NCBI RefSeq assembly: GCF_023701945.1
Contig: NZ_JABAEF010000023.1
Span: 28,680 to 92,679, forward strand
Length of the DNA stretch: 64,000 bases
Direction of reading: 5' to 3'
DNA from: Rhizobium sp. CG5
Lineage (GTDB): Bacteria > Pseudomonadota > Alphaproteobacteria > Rhizobiales > Rhizobiaceae
The notes beneath the pieces were generated by a model. That model was not told the DNA's origin. It ran no database searches and saw only the letters and a list, made by a program, of their open reading frames with translations. The translations under genes were made by a program, and so were the position numbers. Within the stretch, counting starts at the first letter, position 1. Every line of letters starts with the position of its first letter. Below are positions 62,750 through 64,000 of the stretch, in pieces.

Positions 62750-63724
62750 ATGCGTCTGGAGATGCCTATGCCGGTCAACGGAGCAAATAACACTCAGAGA
62801 AAGCGGAACCGCGAGGCGGCCGACTGGATCCTGCGCAATGGCAACCCGAGCCAGTCGCCAGAGGAACGCGCCCGCTTCAAGGAATGGCTCGAGCACGATC
62901 CGGAAAACTGTCGGACCTACAGCGCCGCCGAACGGCTGATGGGGGACGCCCGCCGGGCGATCCAATCCGATCCTGCTCTGACCAATATCGAGGTCCGCCC
63001 TCAGAGCATGGCAAAGCCGATTGCCGCGACGATGGTCGTGGCAGCGCTTGCGACCGGCGCCTTCTTTGCCCTTGATGGACCGCTGTATCTGGAGGCGGAC
63101 ATGATTGCCGGGACGGACGAGATGCCGGTACGCACATTGGAGGACGGGTCCGTGGTGCAGCTCAATGCCTCCTCGGCGATTGCCGTGGATTTCACCGAGG
63201 AGCGCCGCGTCATCCGCCTTCTTCACGGCCAAGCTTTCTTCCAGGTCGCCCACGCGCCCGAACGACCTTTTACGGTCGTGGCGGGGGAGGCAAAGGTGAC
63301 GGCGCTCGGCACCGCGTTCGACGTGCGCTACGGCCATGACGACACGGAAGTGACCGTGACGGAAAACACGGTGCAGATCGAGTTCGACGAACAGCGCGCC
63401 GGCGCCGTTCGCGTCACGCAGGGCGAGCAGGCGGTTTATGACTATGCGAATGCGGAGACCGTCGTCTCACCGGTCGATGGTCTTGTGGCGCTCGCCTGGA
63501 AGCGCGGACAAATCGCCGTGGACAATGCACCGCTCTCCTATGTGGTTGAGGAGATGAACCGGCATTTCTACGGCCGGATCGTCGTTGCCGGCTCGGCATT
63601 GGCCAATCGCCGCGTCAGCGGCACGATCAAGGTTGCAGACACCGATGACGCGCTTGCCTTCGTAACCATGGCCCTCGGGGTGAAGACGACACGCCTCGGC
63701 CCCCTGATCGTCATTCGCAGGTAG
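62750..63724 (+). CDS. FecR-family transmembrane anti-sigma/sigma regulator
   Basis: The 324-aa inner-membrane protein has an N-terminal cytoplasmic sigma-binding domain (about 18-70, REAADWILRNGN; FKEWLEHDPENCRTYSAAERL). One transmembrane helix lies near 90-106 (AATMVVAALATGAFFAL). A periplasmic FecR domain follows (about 120-215, RTLEDGSVVQLNASSAIAVDF; VTALGTAFDVRYG), then an STN-like C-terminal region that would contact the receptor. It completes the surface-signalling chain with the receptor at 55645 and the sigma factor. Confidence 0.93.
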   Translation: MRLEMPMPVNGANNTQRKRNREAADWILRNGNPSQSPEERARFKEWLEHDPENCRTYSAAERLMGDARRAIQSDPALTNIEVRPQSMAKPIAATMVVAALATGAFFALDGPLYLEADMIAGTDEMPVRTLEDGSVVQLNASSAIAVDFTEERRVIRLLHGQAFFQVAHAPERPFTVVAGEAKVTALGTAFDVRYGHDDTEVTVTENTVQIEFDEQRAGAVRVTQGEQAVYDYANAETVVSPVDGLVALAWKRGQIAVDNAPLSYVVEEMNRHFYGRIVVAGSALANRRVSGTIKVADTDDALAFVTMALGVKTTRLGPLIVIRR

Positions 63725-63909
63725 GCAGGATTAGAGGGCATCGTCGCGCGACGGCGTAAACGTGTCCTCGGCGCAAGCGAACCCAGCCAGGCTGCGACGT
63801 AACCATCGGTCACTTGTGGTGCACGCATGAGCATGAAGAAGGCTCAACCCGAGCACAGACACCAAGATCCTGCGGCCAGTCCCTCGAACTGTGCGGGGTA
63901 AAGAAATAC

Positions 63910-63930
63910 GGCCGCCTCAGTGAGGCGGCC
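63910..63930 (-). terminator. Perfect palindrome, probable terminator of the - strand gene at the right edge
   Basis: GGCCGCCTCA (63910-63919) and TGAGGCGGCC (63921-63930) form a perfect dyad around one G, so the hairpin would use an 8-bp stem with a 5-nt loop. On the - strand GTATTTCTTT follows, and on the + strand TTCTTTT follows nearby. It lies 22 nt beyond the stop of the proline-rich frame and could terminate in both directions. Confidence 0.6.
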
Positions 63931-63951
63931 GCAGTGTTCTTTTCCGTCGCG

Positions 63952-64000
63952 TCAGTTGCTTTGCGGCGGTGGTGGTGGCGGAGGCGGTGGGGTCGGGCAC
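63952..64000 (-). CDS. C-terminus of a proline-rich protein (partial)
   Basis: Read on the - strand, the window edge encodes CPTPPPPPPPPPQSN followed by TGA (63952-63954). A nine-proline tail just before a perfect terminator palindrome looks like the true end of a gene that begins outside the window. No family can be assigned from 16 codons. Confidence 0.45.
   Translation of the reverse strand, partial: CPTPPPPPPPPPQSN

Overview
The window looks like an accessory, catabolism-rich stretch of a high-GC alphaproteobacterial genome, most likely a Rhizobiaceae-type member of the Hyphomicrobiales and possibly a megaplasmid or chromid. The reasons are the density of ABC and TRAP importers, the many GntR/TetR/LysR/LacI-type regulators, the BA14K-family protein and the AmiC/AmiR-type amide module. 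This placement is inference. I found no rRNA, tRNA, CRISPR array, replication gene or intact transposase.

Layout. (1) 1-9298, + strand: a TRAP transporter (C-terminus of the small permease, complete large permease), 5-oxoprolinase subunits PxpB and PxpC without PxpA, two FCD-type GntR regulators, two D-2-hydroxyacid dehydrogenases, an M20 amidohydrolase, an M24-fold hydrolase and a VOC protein, mostly joined by 4-nt ATGA overlaps. (2) 9432-16469, + strand: a hydantoin-to-D-amino-acid cluster with an amino-acid-type ABC importer, N-carbamoyl-D-amino acid hydrolase, D-hydantoinase, hydantoin racemase and a LysR regulator. (3) 16567-23340, - strand: a ribose-type ABC importer in which one permease is fused to a strictosidine-synthase/SMP-30-like beta-propeller and is followed by a second propeller protein. 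(4) 23886-28625, + strand: acyl-CoA ligase, thiolase, TetR regulator and SDR dehydrogenase. A shared 26-nt dyad lies upstream of the ligase and of the SDR. (5) 28691-29701, - strand: a LacI-type C-terminal remnant and an SDR gene. (6) 29968-39325, + strand: AmiC/AmiR-type sensor and antiterminator, a complete urea/short-chain-amide ABC importer, formamidase, and a tandem nitrilase whose second domain has lost all three catalytic residues. (7) 39564-42506, + strand: a BA14K protein and a large MscS channel. (8) 42711-53751, - strand: ten co-directional genes with a GntR regulator, proline racemase/hydroxyproline epimerase family enzyme, amino-acid ABC importer, aldehyde dehydrogenase, GMC oxidoreductase, HpcH/HpaI aldolase, DadA-like oxidase and a 2-hydroxyacid dehydrogenase. 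A second aldehyde dehydrogenase diverges from it (53895-55325). (9) 55645-63724, + strand: an iron-siderophore unit with a TonB-dependent transducer, binding protein, two permeases, ATPase, ECF sigma factor and FecR. The window ends in the C-terminus of a proline-rich protein on the - strand.

How it fits together. Regions 1, 2, 6 and 8 all import and open C-N bonds: cyclic amides, carbamoyl amino acids, short amides and D- or hydroxy-amino acids. Each carries its own transporter and regulator, which suggests an organism specialised in scavenging organic nitrogen. The least conventional pieces are the permease-propeller fusion operon, the nitrilase with a dead second domain inside an AmiC/AmiR-transporter-amidase cluster, and the ten-gene racemase operon, which does not match a complete known hydroxyproline pathway.
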